DNA of 64,000 bases from Ruegeria arenilitoris (GTDB lineage: Bacteria; Pseudomonadota; Alphaproteobacteria; Rhodobacterales; Rhodobacteraceae). The stretch lies in assembly GCF_013030985.1 (NCBI RefSeq), contig NZ_WPYP01000003.1:1-64000 (forward strand), written 5' to 3'. The position numbers and the translations under genes were made by a program. Under the pieces are notes generated by a model that was not told the DNA's origin, ran no database searches, and was given only the letters and a program-made list of their open reading frames with translations. The first letter of the stretch is position 1, and each line of letters begins with the position of its first letter. Shown one piece after another: positions 1 through 7,126 of the stretch.

Positions 1-55
1 GCTCGTCAGGCTCATAACCTGAAGGTCGTAGGTTCAAATCCTACTCCCGCAACCA
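1..55 (+). tRNA. tRNA-Met (initiator, fMet), 5' end outside the window
   Basis: The anticodon loop CTCATAA carries CAT, and the T arm GTAGG-TTCAAAT-CCTAC and a 3' end with encoded CCA (ending at 55) are intact. The 3' acceptor strand TCCCGCA ends in A72, which is what an initiator tRNA with its unpaired 1-72 position has. The 5' acceptor strand and most of the D arm lie before the window, so the C1-A72 mismatch itself cannot be seen. This is a functional-looking copy. Compare the degenerate copy at 127-180. Confidence 0.9.
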
Positions 56-126
56 GGTCGAATAATCTCAAAACTACCCGTTCAGACTACAATTGATCCA
101 ATGAACCAATTGCTTAACCTCCTCAC

Positions 127-180
127 CTCGCCAGGCTCATAACCTGAAGCTCAGAGGTTCAAATCCTGCTCCCGCATCCA
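127..180 (+). pseudogene. Degenerate duplicate of the tRNA-fMet 3' half
   Basis: The anticodon arm CCAGGCTCATAACCTG and the end GGTTCAAATCCTGCTCCCGC followed by ATCCA match the intact tRNA at 1-55. The T stem no longer pairs (CAGAGG against CCTGC), and there is no D arm or 5' acceptor strand upstream. It is a tRNA remnant, not a gene. A repeat of a tRNA 3' half beside the tRNA is the usual trace of an integrase-type insertion into a tRNA gene, but no integrase gene is present in the window. Confidence 0.75.
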
Positions 181-234
181 AAATCCAAAAAAGACAGCTC
201 AATCCAAATACACTCCACAGGACCGTTCGCTTAA

Positions 235-583
235 CCCCCTCATCAAGGCAGATTTGGAAGGCGAACGCGGTGAGCTTCTTTCTGCGCAGGCAGTCTTGCG
301 AGAGGCCGAAGCCCTTTTTGAGACAAACGCACAACGGGTCCAGAACGCAAAGGCCGACTATGCTCGCGCACAGGCTGTGCTCGCTGGCGCACAGGCCAAC
401 GTGCCGCAAAGGCAAGCGGTTCTGAAGCTTGCAGAAGTGGAGTTGCAACGCAGCATTACTTGCGCCCCGATCGATGGAGTGATCATCAATCGAAGTATTG
501 AAGAGGGACAAACAGTGGCCGCAACATTGGAGGCACCGACTCTTTTCACAATAGCCCAGGGCCTTTAGGAAATGGTCGGTCTG
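235..583 (+). pseudogene. HlyD/MacA-type efflux adaptor fragment (copy 1)
   Basis: The readable frame gives a coiled-coil hairpin rich in Ala, Gln and Glu, followed by the lipoyl-type piece APIDGVIINRSIEEGQTVAATLEAPTLF (written in two parts: APIDGVIINRS, IEEGQTVAATLEAP). This is the membrane fusion protein family that links an inner membrane pump to an outer membrane channel. Only about 105 codons remain of a usual 380-450. The frame ends in TAG at 566-568, where copy 2 (3789 onward) has GAG, so the stop is a nonsense change. Homology to copy 2 runs from about 442 to 583 and then breaks abruptly. Confidence 0.75.
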
Positions 584-699
584 GGATGGATCGACTTTCG
601 CCGCGCGTCGCATGAACTGGTAAAGTGCGGGACAAAGCCGACTTCTGTAATACTTGGACTAATGACAGTTGTCGCGGGCCTTCGATTAAGGCACAAAGC

Positions 700-1578
700 T
701 CAAATCGACATGAGCCATTTCCTGAAAATTCTCACCGTGACCCGCTCCTGATCGCCGGGGCGGCAGACGAAGTAGAGCCCACGTACCATTGGAACAGGGC
801 TTTCGTCGAGACGGATCAGCCGACCAAGCTCCAAGTCTCTTGCTGCCAAGAGATGTCTTGCCAACGCCACACCTTGCCCGTCAATCGCGGCCTCCAACAG
901 AACAGCGCTGTCGACGTACTTGATGCTCTGAGAATTGATCCGATCAGCGTTCAGACCGACTTGAGCAGCCCAGTTTTCCCATCCGACGTTGAATGCATCG
1001 TGCAATAGTGGGAGATCAGCCACGTCCTCGGCGCGCATTGGTAGCCGTGTTTGCCCGACAAGGGACGGCGCGGCCACGACAATCAATTCCTCTTGCCTTA
1101 TTTGCTCATGATACAGCCCGTCCCAACCGGGCTCCCCAAACCGCAGGGCGACATCAACCTCGGACGTATCGAAATCCACAAAGGCATCATTTGTGTCCAG
1201 CAATAATGCGATACCCGGATGTTCTTGCTGAAACGAGCTTAGTAACGGAACAAGCCATTTGAGCGCCAGCGATGTGGACAAGGACACTGTAATCGACTGG
1301 CGGTGATGTAATCGCTTCACCTCCGATACGCCCAGCTGCAATGCAGAAAATGCCCCACGTGTTGATTGATACAGACGTTCCCCGGCCTTGGTCAGTTCAA
1401 CGCCATTGGGGCGGCGATGAAAGAGCGCTACGCCGAGATGCAGCTCCAGCACTTTGATTTGCCGACTGATCGCCCCGTGGGTGACATTCAGAACATCCGC
1501 TGCCTTGGTCAGGCTGGAATGGGTTGCGGTTTCGTCAAAAGCCTGAAGGGCACGAAGGTGTCTGAGGTTTTCTGTCAT
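700..1578 (-). CDS. LysR-family transcriptional regulator (GcvA-like)
   Basis: It is 292 residues, the normal length for the family. An N-terminal helix-turn-helix spans about residues 5-65 (SLTKAADVLNVTHGAISRQIKVLE), followed by an effector-binding domain with the GcvA/AmpR-type DxxxVDVALRFG and GQGVALARHLL segments. It is transcribed away from the SDR-ectC pair across a 119-base gap, so it is the likely regulator of that pair. The effector is unknown. The gene is intact although it lies between two broken adaptor fragments. Confidence 0.9.
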   Translation of the reverse strand: MTENLRHLRALQAFDETATHSSLTKAADVLNVTHGAISRQIKVLELHLGVALFHRRPNGVELTKAGERLYQSTRGAFSALQLGVSEVKRLHHRQSITVSLSTSLALKWLVPLLSSFQQEHPGIALLLDTNDAFVDFDTSEVDVALRFGEPGWDGLYHEQIRQEELIVVAAPSLVGQTRLPMRAEDVADLPLLHDAFNVGWENWAAQVGLNADRINSQSIKYVDSAVLLEAAIDGQGVALARHLLAARDLELGRLIRLDESPVPMVRGLYFVCRPGDQERVTVRIFRKWLMSI

Positions 1579-1697
1579 GTGAGAAAATCTAACAGCAATG
1601 TTCTTTAAACTCGATAGGTGCGTCCAATTCTGGGGGGTTACACTGCCTTCAACTCAAAAAAACCACACACACTTTATGCCTAATGAAAGGAAACACC

Positions 1698-2447
1698 ATG
1701 CCCGAAGCCAAAGTCGCGCTAATGACTGGTACAGGACAAGGCATTGGCCGGGGCTGCGCCGTTGAAATGGCCAAGGCAGGCTACAAGGTCTCGCTGATGT
1801 CCCCATCCAATCGCTCGGTCGAACTGGCAGAGGAGCTTGGGGGCATTGGCCGCCGCGGTTCTGTTTTAGATGTCGATGATTTACAAGCGATGATCGACGA
1901 CACCATGAGCAAGTATGGGCGGATTGACGCAATCGTCAGCAACATGGGTCACGGCGGAACGGTACCTGAGGCCATCAAGACAGTCGGCTTCGATCCTGAC
2001 TTTGACGGGCCGCTTTTGGAACTCAGCGACGAATTGTGGCACGAGAGTCTGGACATGTATGTGCTGAACGTCGTCAAGATCGCCCGTATCGTCACACCAA
2101 TCCTGATCGAACAAGGCGGGGGTGCTTTCGTAAATATCTCGTCCATGAACACAATCGAGCCACGTGCGCCCTATCCTATGAGTATGCTGCGCGGTGCCTT
2201 GCACAGTTTCTCAAAGCTTTACGGAGATCGTTATGCACGGCACAACATTCGCATGAACAATCTGCTCCCCGGTTTCTGCGAAAACGTCAACCTGTCGGAA
2301 GAGGCGCGTCGCTCCATCCCGGCGCAACGACCCGCGACATTTGAGGAAATTGGTCAGGCTTGCGTGTTTCTCGCCAGCGAGGGAGCTCGGTATATCAACG
2401 GCCAGAGTATACTGTCCGACGGCGGGATGAACCGCGCGGTTCGATAG
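1698..2447 (+). CDS. SDR-family protein lacking the usual catalytic lysine
   Basis: It is 249 residues. The start at 1698 is preceded by AAAGGA at a good distance; an ATG at 1683 has no such signal. The Rossmann motif TGTGQGIG is at residues 10-17, and the active-site Ser is about 148 with Tyr159. The lysine expected four residues after the Tyr is Met163 (YPMSMLRGAL). This YPxSxxLR form recurs in one SDR subgroup known to me from alphaproteobacterial genomes, so it may be a family trait and not damage. It ends 17 bases before ectC and is almost certainly co-transcribed with it. Substrate unknown. Confidence 0.85.
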   Translation: MPEAKVALMTGTGQGIGRGCAVEMAKAGYKVSLMSPSNRSVELAEELGGIGRRGSVLDVDDLQAMIDDTMSKYGRIDAIVSNMGHGGTVPEAIKTVGFDPDFDGPLLELSDELWHESLDMYVLNVVKIARIVTPILIEQGGGAFVNISSMNTIEPRAPYPMSMLRGALHSFSKLYGDRYARHNIRMNNLLPGFCENVNLSEEARRSIPAQRPATFEEIGQACVFLASEGARYINGQSILSDGGMNRAVR

Positions 2448-2464
2448 CAAAGAGGCGGTGAAAG

Positions 2465-2857
2465 ATGATTGTTACGGCACTCAAAGATATCCTTGATACA
2501 GATAGAGACATTTCCGGTCCGGGTTGGAACAGCAGAAGGTTATTGCTTGCCTCTGATGGAATGGGGTTTTCGCTCACTGATACAATCATCAAAAAGGGTG
2601 CAGTGCTTGAGCTTGAATACACCCATCATTTAGAGGCGTGTTATTGTATCGAGGGCAAGGGTCAGATCCGGACGTCTGACGATGAAACCTGGCATTTCCT
2701 TGAACCATTTATCCTCTATGCATTGGATAAACATGACCGGCACTTGGTGCGAGCCACAGGCGCCGACTTGAGGCTTGTCTGCGTATTCAATCCACCGCTC
2801 AGCGGGCGCGAAGTTCACCGCGAAGATGGAAGCTATGCACCAATTACATCTTTATGA
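2465..2857 (+). CDS. ectC: L-ectoine synthase (orphan EctC)
   Basis: It is a 130-residue cupin of full family length. EctC closes N-gamma-acetyl-diaminobutyrate to ectoine, a cytoplasmic compatible solute. The three metal ligands known from Paenibacillus EctC occur at the same numbers: Glu57, Tyr85 and His93, in HHLEACYCIEG and YALDKHDRH. Trp21, Arg25, Tyr52 and the block RLVCVFNPPLSGREVH are also family hallmarks. There is no ectA, ectB, ectD or ask within the window. The partner upstream is an SDR protein. It may use imported or alternative precursors, or depend on ectAB elsewhere in the genome. Confidence 0.93.
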   Translation: MIVTALKDILDTDRDISGPGWNSRRLLLASDGMGFSLTDTIIKKGAVLELEYTHHLEACYCIEGKGQIRTSDDETWHFLEPFILYALDKHDRHLVRATGADLRLVCVFNPPLSGREVHREDGSYAPITSL

Positions 2858-2968
2858 GCGCGGCGATGTCTTTGCGCAAAGCGGCCATTCATGTCGTGTG
2901 CAGCATCGGGCAAAATGGGCTCTTTCCCACCATCCGCTGCGTTCTGCCACAAGGTCCGCATTGCGGTA

Positions 2969-3319
2969 TCAGACAGCAACTGGCTTTCGCACATGACGAG
3001 GAACAACTCGTTGCCAATCGAGACCTTCAAACAGCGCTTCAAATTGGGAGCGGCTAATGGTGATGACACCATCGGTCATCCGCGGCCAGACAAATCCTGC
3101 ACCCTCGATCCGTTTGTAGGTCATGACTAGGCCTGTCCCGTCCCACACAATGATCTTCATTCTATCAGCCCGCTTGGCGCGAAAGATAAAGATCGCTCCA
3201 CTAAACGGGTCCAGATCAAATTCGTTCATAACGATTGCCGCCAATCCATCCATACCCTTGCGAAAATCAACGGGCTTGGAGGCGAGGTAGAGTTTGAAGT
3301 TTCCGGATGGCGAGATCAT
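2969..3319 (-). CDS. tnpB: IS66-family accessory protein TnpB
   Basis: It is 116 residues and complete. The pattern VDFRKGMDGLAA, DPFSGAIFIFRAKRADRMKIIVWDGTG and KRIEGAGFVWP is typical of the IS66 orf2 product, a small protein needed for transposition of these elements. It overlaps the end of tnpA by ATGA at 3316-3319, the normal translational coupling in IS66. The next gene expected on this strand, the main transposase tnpC, is missing, so the element cannot move by itself. Confidence 0.9.
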   Translation of the reverse strand: MISPSGNFKLYLASKPVDFRKGMDGLAAIVMNEFDLDPFSGAIFIFRAKRADRMKIIVWDGTGLVMTYKRIEGAGFVWPRMTDGVITISRSQFEALFEGLDWQRVVPRHVRKPVAV

Positions 3320-3699
3320 GAGAGTGCTTGGATCACAGAGATAAGGTCTGATACTGGATAGTAAGCTGGCAAGGTAATCTCGAGTTGGTTACTGCGCAGA
3401 ACGATCTCGGAAGGAACATCAGGCTTGATCGGATCTTCTTGGACGACGATCTCGGAAAATACCCTTTCTTCCCGAACGTCGGTTGTTATTCGTCCTGCTC
3501 GCCGAACGTCACCTCGCCATTTGTAAACCAGCGATTGCGAGACGTTGCATGTTTTCATGATCTCGCCGACGCTCAGTTCACCACGATCCATCTTTTCGTT
3601 TATGAAGCGTTTGAAGCTAGGTGGCCAAACACGACGCCCACCAGCATGCACTTCAATTTTGAAGCCGTATACTTCGAAAGATCTGGTTTCCAACCCCAT
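3316..3699 (-). CDS. tnpA: IS66-family transposase protein TnpA
   Basis: It is 127 residues with a central helix-turn-helix (GEIMKTCNVSQSLVYKWRGDVRRAG) that fits the IS3/IS66 type orf1 DNA-binding protein. It is the first gene of the element and is read toward tnpB with a 4-base overlap. It lies 89 bases inside the inferred IS end at 3788. Confidence 0.85.
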   Translation of the reverse strand: MGLETRSFEVYGFKIEVHAGGRRVWPPSFKRFINEKMDRGELSVGEIMKTCNVSQSLVYKWRGDVRRAGRITTDVREERVFSEIVVQEDPIKPDVPSEIVLRSNQLEITLPAYYPVSDLISVIQALS

Positions 3700-3788
3700 G
3701 GCAGCGCCTTTTCTCTGTTTGGCGGCAGTATCTCATGATGAAGTCGAAAGCGTCAGACGTTGTTTAGGGCCCCAGATGCAACGCTTAC

Positions 3789-4050
3789 CTTGCAACACAG
3801 CCTTATTCGCGCCCCGATCGATGGAGTGATCATCAATCGAAGTATTGAAGAGGGTCAAACAGTGGCCGCTACATTGGAGGCACCGACTCTTTTCACAATA
3901 GCCCAGGGCCTTGAGGAAATGGTCGTTCTGGTGAACGTGGATGAAACCGATATGGGGCGGATCAAATATGGGCAGGAGGCGTACTTTACAGTAGATGCCC
4001 TTTCGGGACCCGTTCTTTCAGGGGTTGTCAGCGAAATCCGTCTCGCTGCT
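3789..4050 (+). pseudogene. HlyD/MacA-type efflux adaptor fragment (copy 2)
   Basis: It repeats copy 1 (442-583) with about 8 mismatches in 140 bases and then continues through the beta-barrel part (NVDETDMGRIKYGQEAYFTVDA, ending in VSEIRLAA). It starts at the IS66 end and stops at about 4050, where the sequence changes, in an open frame, to urtD. The open frame 3760-4578 is therefore a chimera of two broken genes, not one protein family. Confidence 0.8.
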
Positions 4051-4578
4051 TCGGATGAGCGAGGCCAAGATCGAGCAGGCGGGCATCGGGCTGAATTTCC
4101 AGAAACCCACAGTTTCGAAGATCAGACCTCGCAGGAAAACCTGCTGATGACCTTGAAAAACAAGCGCGGTTGGTCGGGGATGCTGTTCTATCGCCCCTCA
4201 TCCGAGGATCTGGAGAAGGTCGAAGAACTGGCCGCCGAGATAGGGTTGAAGGATGAACTGACGCGCAAGTCCGGCCAACTCAGCCATGGTCAGAAGCAAT
4301 GGCTCGAGATCAGGATGTTGCTGGCGCAGGAACCGCGCTTGCTGTTGGGCGACGAACCTGCGGCGGGCATGACCCCGCAGGAGCGCGAGGACACCACCGA
4401 CCTGCTGGGTCAGGCCGCCAAAACACGCGCCGTTGCAGTCGTCGAGCATGACATGGAGTTCGTCCGCCGCCTGAACTGCAAGGTCACGGTTCTTTTCGAA
4501 GGGACGGTTCTGGCCGAGGGCTCGCTGGACCAAATGACATCAAATCAGGACGTCATCGACGTCTATCTGGGGTGCTAG
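4051..4578 (+). pseudogene. urtD: Urea ABC transporter ATPase UrtD, truncated and frameshifted
   Basis: The ATG at 4055 reads MSEAKIEQAGIG..FQKPTV. One base is then missing near 4106, and the downstream frame continues FEDQTSQENLLMTLKN to VIDVYLGC, the usual UrtD C-terminus. The signature (LSHGQKQWLEI), Walker B (LLLGDEPAAG, with Gly where Val is usual) and the switch His (VVEHDMEFVR) are present. The N-terminal third with Walker A is missing. In intact genomes UrtD is one of two ATPases that energise high-affinity urea uptake. urtE follows after 3 bases. Confidence 0.85.
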
Positions 4579-4581
4579 GCG

Positions 4582-5094
4582 ATGCTGACACTGAATGATC
4601 TGACCCTGCACTATGGGCACCAATGGCGTCTGCAAGACCGGCCTGATCAAGGCAATATCCGGAACCCATCCGCGCTCAGGTGGTGAAAATCTGGAAACCG
4701 GGTTTGCCTGTCTGCCCGCCGGCGCGCACTTCATCCCGGATAAAATTTTCGAACTGTTTCCGGTGCTCAGGAAAATGCAGAACCGGCGCGGCGGTGACCT
4801 GTCCGAAGGGCACCAGCAACAGCTGGCCATCGCGTGGGCGCGGATCACCAAACCACGCCTGCTGCTGGACGAGCCGACCGAAGGCATTCAGCCCAACATC
4901 ATCCAGCAGATCGGAGAGGTGATCCACCATCTGCGAACCCAAGGCGGCAAGGCCATTGTTCTAGTCGAGCAGTATTTTGACCATGCCTATGATCTGGCTG
5001 ACCGGTTCGTTGTCTTGCGCCGCGGAGAGATCCTGATGTCAGGTCTCAAGGCAGACCTTTCACGTGAACAGGCCCTGCAGGGCGTCACGGTCTA
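4582..5094 (+). pseudogene. urtE: Urea ABC transporter ATPase UrtE, internally deleted
   Basis: It starts MLTLNDLTLHYGH and then jumps out of frame into MGTNGVCKTGLIKAISGTHPRSGG, so about 25 codons before Walker A are lost; TATGGGCACC at the joint suggests deletion between short repeats. A second deletion joins HPRSGG to ENLETGFACLP and removes about 40 codons. Walker A has Cys for Gly (GTNGVCKT), and the signature is LSEGHQQQ in place of LSGGQQQQ. The end (EPTEGIQPNIIQQIG, LVEQYFD) is well kept. No functional ATPase could result. Confidence 0.85.
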
Positions 5095-5538
5095 AAGCTC
5101 TGTGCGCAAGGCAAAGAAAGTTAATTCGGAAACACTGTGATGGCCGGCCTTTCGGGCTGTTCCCAGGGCTGGGCACGTGTCGCAAACAAGGCGGTGTCCC
5201 GTATTCGGGCGGGGCACATCAGCCCTTGCTGCGGCGACGGTGGCGTGGTGCCTTAATTGCCGTTTTCTTGCTTGGCGGGGTGTTGCTGGGAAATTTTATG
5301 TTCAATACCCGATCCGATGCGCAAAAAAAGAAAAAAATAATTTCGTAATTTCAACGGCTTTGGATGGCCTACGGGAAACCCCCAATATCAGGTTATCGGG
5401 CAATTCGTTAATTGTAACTTATTGAACGGAGCAATTCGGGCAATACCACTTTTCCCCTGTGAGGGGCTGGCTACTTACCCCCTCGGCCGGCCCCTCAGCA
5501 AACCGCTGCGATCCGTTCCAATTCCCCTAAGCTTGCCG
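5095..5538. other. Gene-free stretch after urtE remnant
   Basis: No reading frame here resembles a known protein. The part 5320-5420 is clearly more AT-rich than its neighbours and includes an A-rich run. It marks the edge between the decaying urt remnant and the housekeeping gene gph, which ends at 5539 on the other strand. Confidence 0.5.
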
Positions 5539-6213
5539 TCAGGCGTCTTCTTCCAGCGATCGCAGCACTTGTGTGACCACCGTCGGAAGCTGCAACGAGT
5601 CGCCATAGCTGGCGGTGTGCGGAATCTCGGCTACGGGTGATTTGCGATAGCCTTCGGTGAACAGAAGGAACGGCACTTGCGCACGGCGGGCCGTTTCGGC
5701 GTCGACCTCGCTGTCGCCCACAAACAGGTGCGGACCGGTGGGGGTGACGGCGGCAAAGCTGGCCTCAAGATGGGCCGGGTCCGGTTTGCGGGTGTTCAGG
5801 CTGTCGCCACCCAGAACGGCATCGAAATGATGCGCCAGGTTCATGGCTTCCAGCACATGACGTGCAGGGGCCTCGGGTTTGTTGGTGCAGACACCCAGCA
5901 CGCAGCCCATATCGCGCAACTGCTCCAGCGCTTGTATCACGCCCGGATAGACGACGGTCTTGTCGCTGGCGCCAGCGTTGTAGTGCGCCAGGGTCTGCCG
6001 GGTTAGGTCGGTATGACGATCCATCGACAGGTCACAATGCAGGATCACGCGCTCGACCAGCTTGGGCAGGCCGTTGCCCACGAATTGTTGGATTTGCTGC
6101 TGGGGAAGGGGCGCGACAGCGTTGTCCTGCAACATCCTGTTGGTGGCTGCGGCAAGGTCCGCAAGGCTGTCCACCAGTGTCCCGTCCAGGTCGAACATGA
6201 TTGTCGCGCTCAT
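5539..6213 (-). CDS. gph: Phosphoglycolate phosphatase (HAD superfamily)
   Basis: It is 224 residues. HAD motif I is FDLDGTLVDS at residues 7-16, motif II is in GVCTNKP, the lysine is in NTRKPDP, and motif IV is FVGDSEVD. A helical cap domain lies between motifs I and II, as in Gph. The enzyme removes phosphate from 2-phosphoglycolate, formed by DNA repair or by oxygenation of RuBP. The neighbours do not confine its substrate, so another small phosphate ester is possible. Confidence 0.85.
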   Translation of the reverse strand: MSATIMFDLDGTLVDSLADLAAATNRMLQDNAVAPLPQQQIQQFVGNGLPKLVERVILHCDLSMDRHTDLTRQTLAHYNAGASDKTVVYPGVIQALEQLRDMGCVLGVCTNKPEAPARHVLEAMNLAHHFDAVLGGDSLNTRKPDPAHLEASFAAVTPTGPHLFVGDSEVDAETARRAQVPFLLFTEGYRKSPVAEIPHTASYGDSLQLPTVVTQVLRSLEEDA

Positions 6214-6306
6214 CGGTTACCTCGTCTGTCCAAAGCCCTGCACAGGGTTATCCCGCATGATTTTTTGGCGCAATCACATTGGTTTGAAGATTTTGTAAGA
6301 ACCGGG

Positions 6307-6331
6307 TTGACATACCTGACTAAATTAATCA
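6307..6331 (+). promoter_or_regulatory. hemP promoter with RirA-type iron box
   Basis: A -35 element TTGACA (6307-6312) is followed after TACC by TGACTAAATTAATCA (6317-6331). This fits the iron-rhodo-box form TGA-N9-TCA bound by RirA in alphaproteobacteria. It lies where a repressor would block the -10 region. The same arrangement with the same spacing precedes the imelysin gene irpA (47066-47090). Confidence 0.65.
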
Positions 6332-6434
6332 ACTTAACGACAAGTGAGCAGCCAACCCCATGTCGGGTCAGCCAGATCGAAAAAAACGCGAACAGATCAA
6401 GGCATTTCGCCTGAGACCACTTGGAGTTGTCCTG

Positions 6435-6602
6435 ATGAATATGCAGACCCCGAATCCCAGCCAATCCTACGCCGTATCCATGCTGCCTGCCCACAAGGCC
6501 GAGGACCTGACCAAGGGCGGAAACCTGGCCCATATCGAGTTGGGCGACCAGCTGTACACCCTGCGCATCACCCGCGCCGGCAAGCTGATCCTGACGAAAT
6601 GA
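6435..6602 (+). CDS. hemP: Hemin uptake protein HemP
   Basis: It is 55 residues and ends with the family signature YTLRITRAGKLILTK. The start at 6435 has GGAG eight bases upstream. A longer frame from 6360 lacks this. HemP is a small basic protein encoded with haem uptake genes; in several bacteria it activates transcription of the haem receptor. The iron box 104 bases upstream agrees with that role. It overlaps the next gene by ATGA. Confidence 0.9.
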   Translation: MNMQTPNPSQSYAVSMLPAHKAEDLTKGGNLAHIELGDQLYTLRITRAGKLILTK

Positions 6603-7075
6603 GCGCGCCTTCCCCGCGGGGCGGGGCGGCCGTTGGCCGCCTTGCTGACCTGAGCCCTGTCGAGGTCGGTGCCGTGATGTATCTGCGGCTCTGGGGTGAC
6701 GGCGCGCAGGGGCGCTCGGATGCTGCCAGTGACTTTGAAATCGCGCTGGGTACAGAGAGCGGGCGCGCCGCGATAACGACACTGGACCAGTTGTGTTCGC
6801 TATGCGCGCATCACGGGCGCCGCCCGCTGGTCCGTCACGGATTGGGGTGTTCCTGTCTGGGTGCGGATGAGAACTGTTTCGCACAGATGATCGCTGCGGC
6901 CTCGGAAGGGGACCGCGAAGACGCGATGATGATGGCATCCTTGATAGTACGAGCGGATTTCGCGCCTGCGTTGGCTTCATTGTCCGAGGAACTCGGACTG
7001 GCACTGCGCCGCATGACAGCGCTTGTTCCAATGCCCACGACCGGGCACCATCCCCCCGCAGCCGTGTTGCATTAA
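6599..7075 (+). CDS. Conserved hypothetical protein coupled to hemP
   Basis: It is 158 residues, starting at the ATG that overlaps the hemP stop (6599-6602), so it is translationally coupled. It has no signal peptide and no membrane segment. A Cys/His-rich centre, LCSLCAHHGRRPLVRHGLGCSCLGADENCF (in pieces LCSLCAHH, GLGCSC, ENCF), could bind a metal or haem; that is inference. I do not recognise the family. The coupling to hemP and the shared iron promoter suggest a role in haem or iron handling. A terminator follows at 7091. Confidence 0.8.
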   Translation: MSAPSPRGGAAVGRLADLSPVEVGAVMYLRLWGDGAQGRSDAASDFEIALGTESGRAAITTLDQLCSLCAHHGRRPLVRHGLGCSCLGADENCFAQMIAAASEGDREDAMMMASLIVRADFAPALASLSEELGLALRRMTALVPMPTTGHHPPAAVLH

Positions 7076-7090
7076 GCAGCAGGCAAGCGT

Positions 7091-7121
7091 AAAACCCCGG
7101 CCTCCCTCGCGCCGGGGTTTT
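7091..7121 (+). terminator. Rho-independent terminator of hemP operon
   Basis: AAAACCCCGGC (7091-7101) pairs perfectly with GCCGGGGTTTT (7111-7121), with a 9-base loop. The T run on one side and A run on the other make it usable from both strands; it lies between the converging hemP operon and the 1021-residue gene. Confidence 0.85.
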
Positions 7122-7126
7122 TCACC

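Larger units (their letters stand above)
2858..3788 (-). mobile_element. Truncated IS66-family insertion sequence
   Basis: Read on the minus strand the element starts GTAAGCGTTGCATC at 3788, and GTAAGC is the usual IS66 terminal sequence. It then carries tnpA and tnpB, but the tnpC transposase and the far end are gone. Just outside 3788 the adaptor-gene homology begins (TTGCAACACAGCC), so the element had inserted inside an hlyD-like gene. The 2858-2968 stretch between ectC and tnpB has no recognisable gene. Where the element is broken cannot be fixed exactly. Confidence 0.75.

Noticed and set aside
625-1008. 127-codon frame on plus strand near the LysR gene
   Set aside because: It overlaps the end of the LysR gene, lacks a ribosome site and has no motif.
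3760-4578. Single 272-residue adaptor-ATPase fusion protein
   Set aside because: The first part is a broken HlyD-type piece and the rest an out-of-frame-joined urtD tail. The joint at about 4050 and the lost base near 4106 show decay, not a designed fusion.
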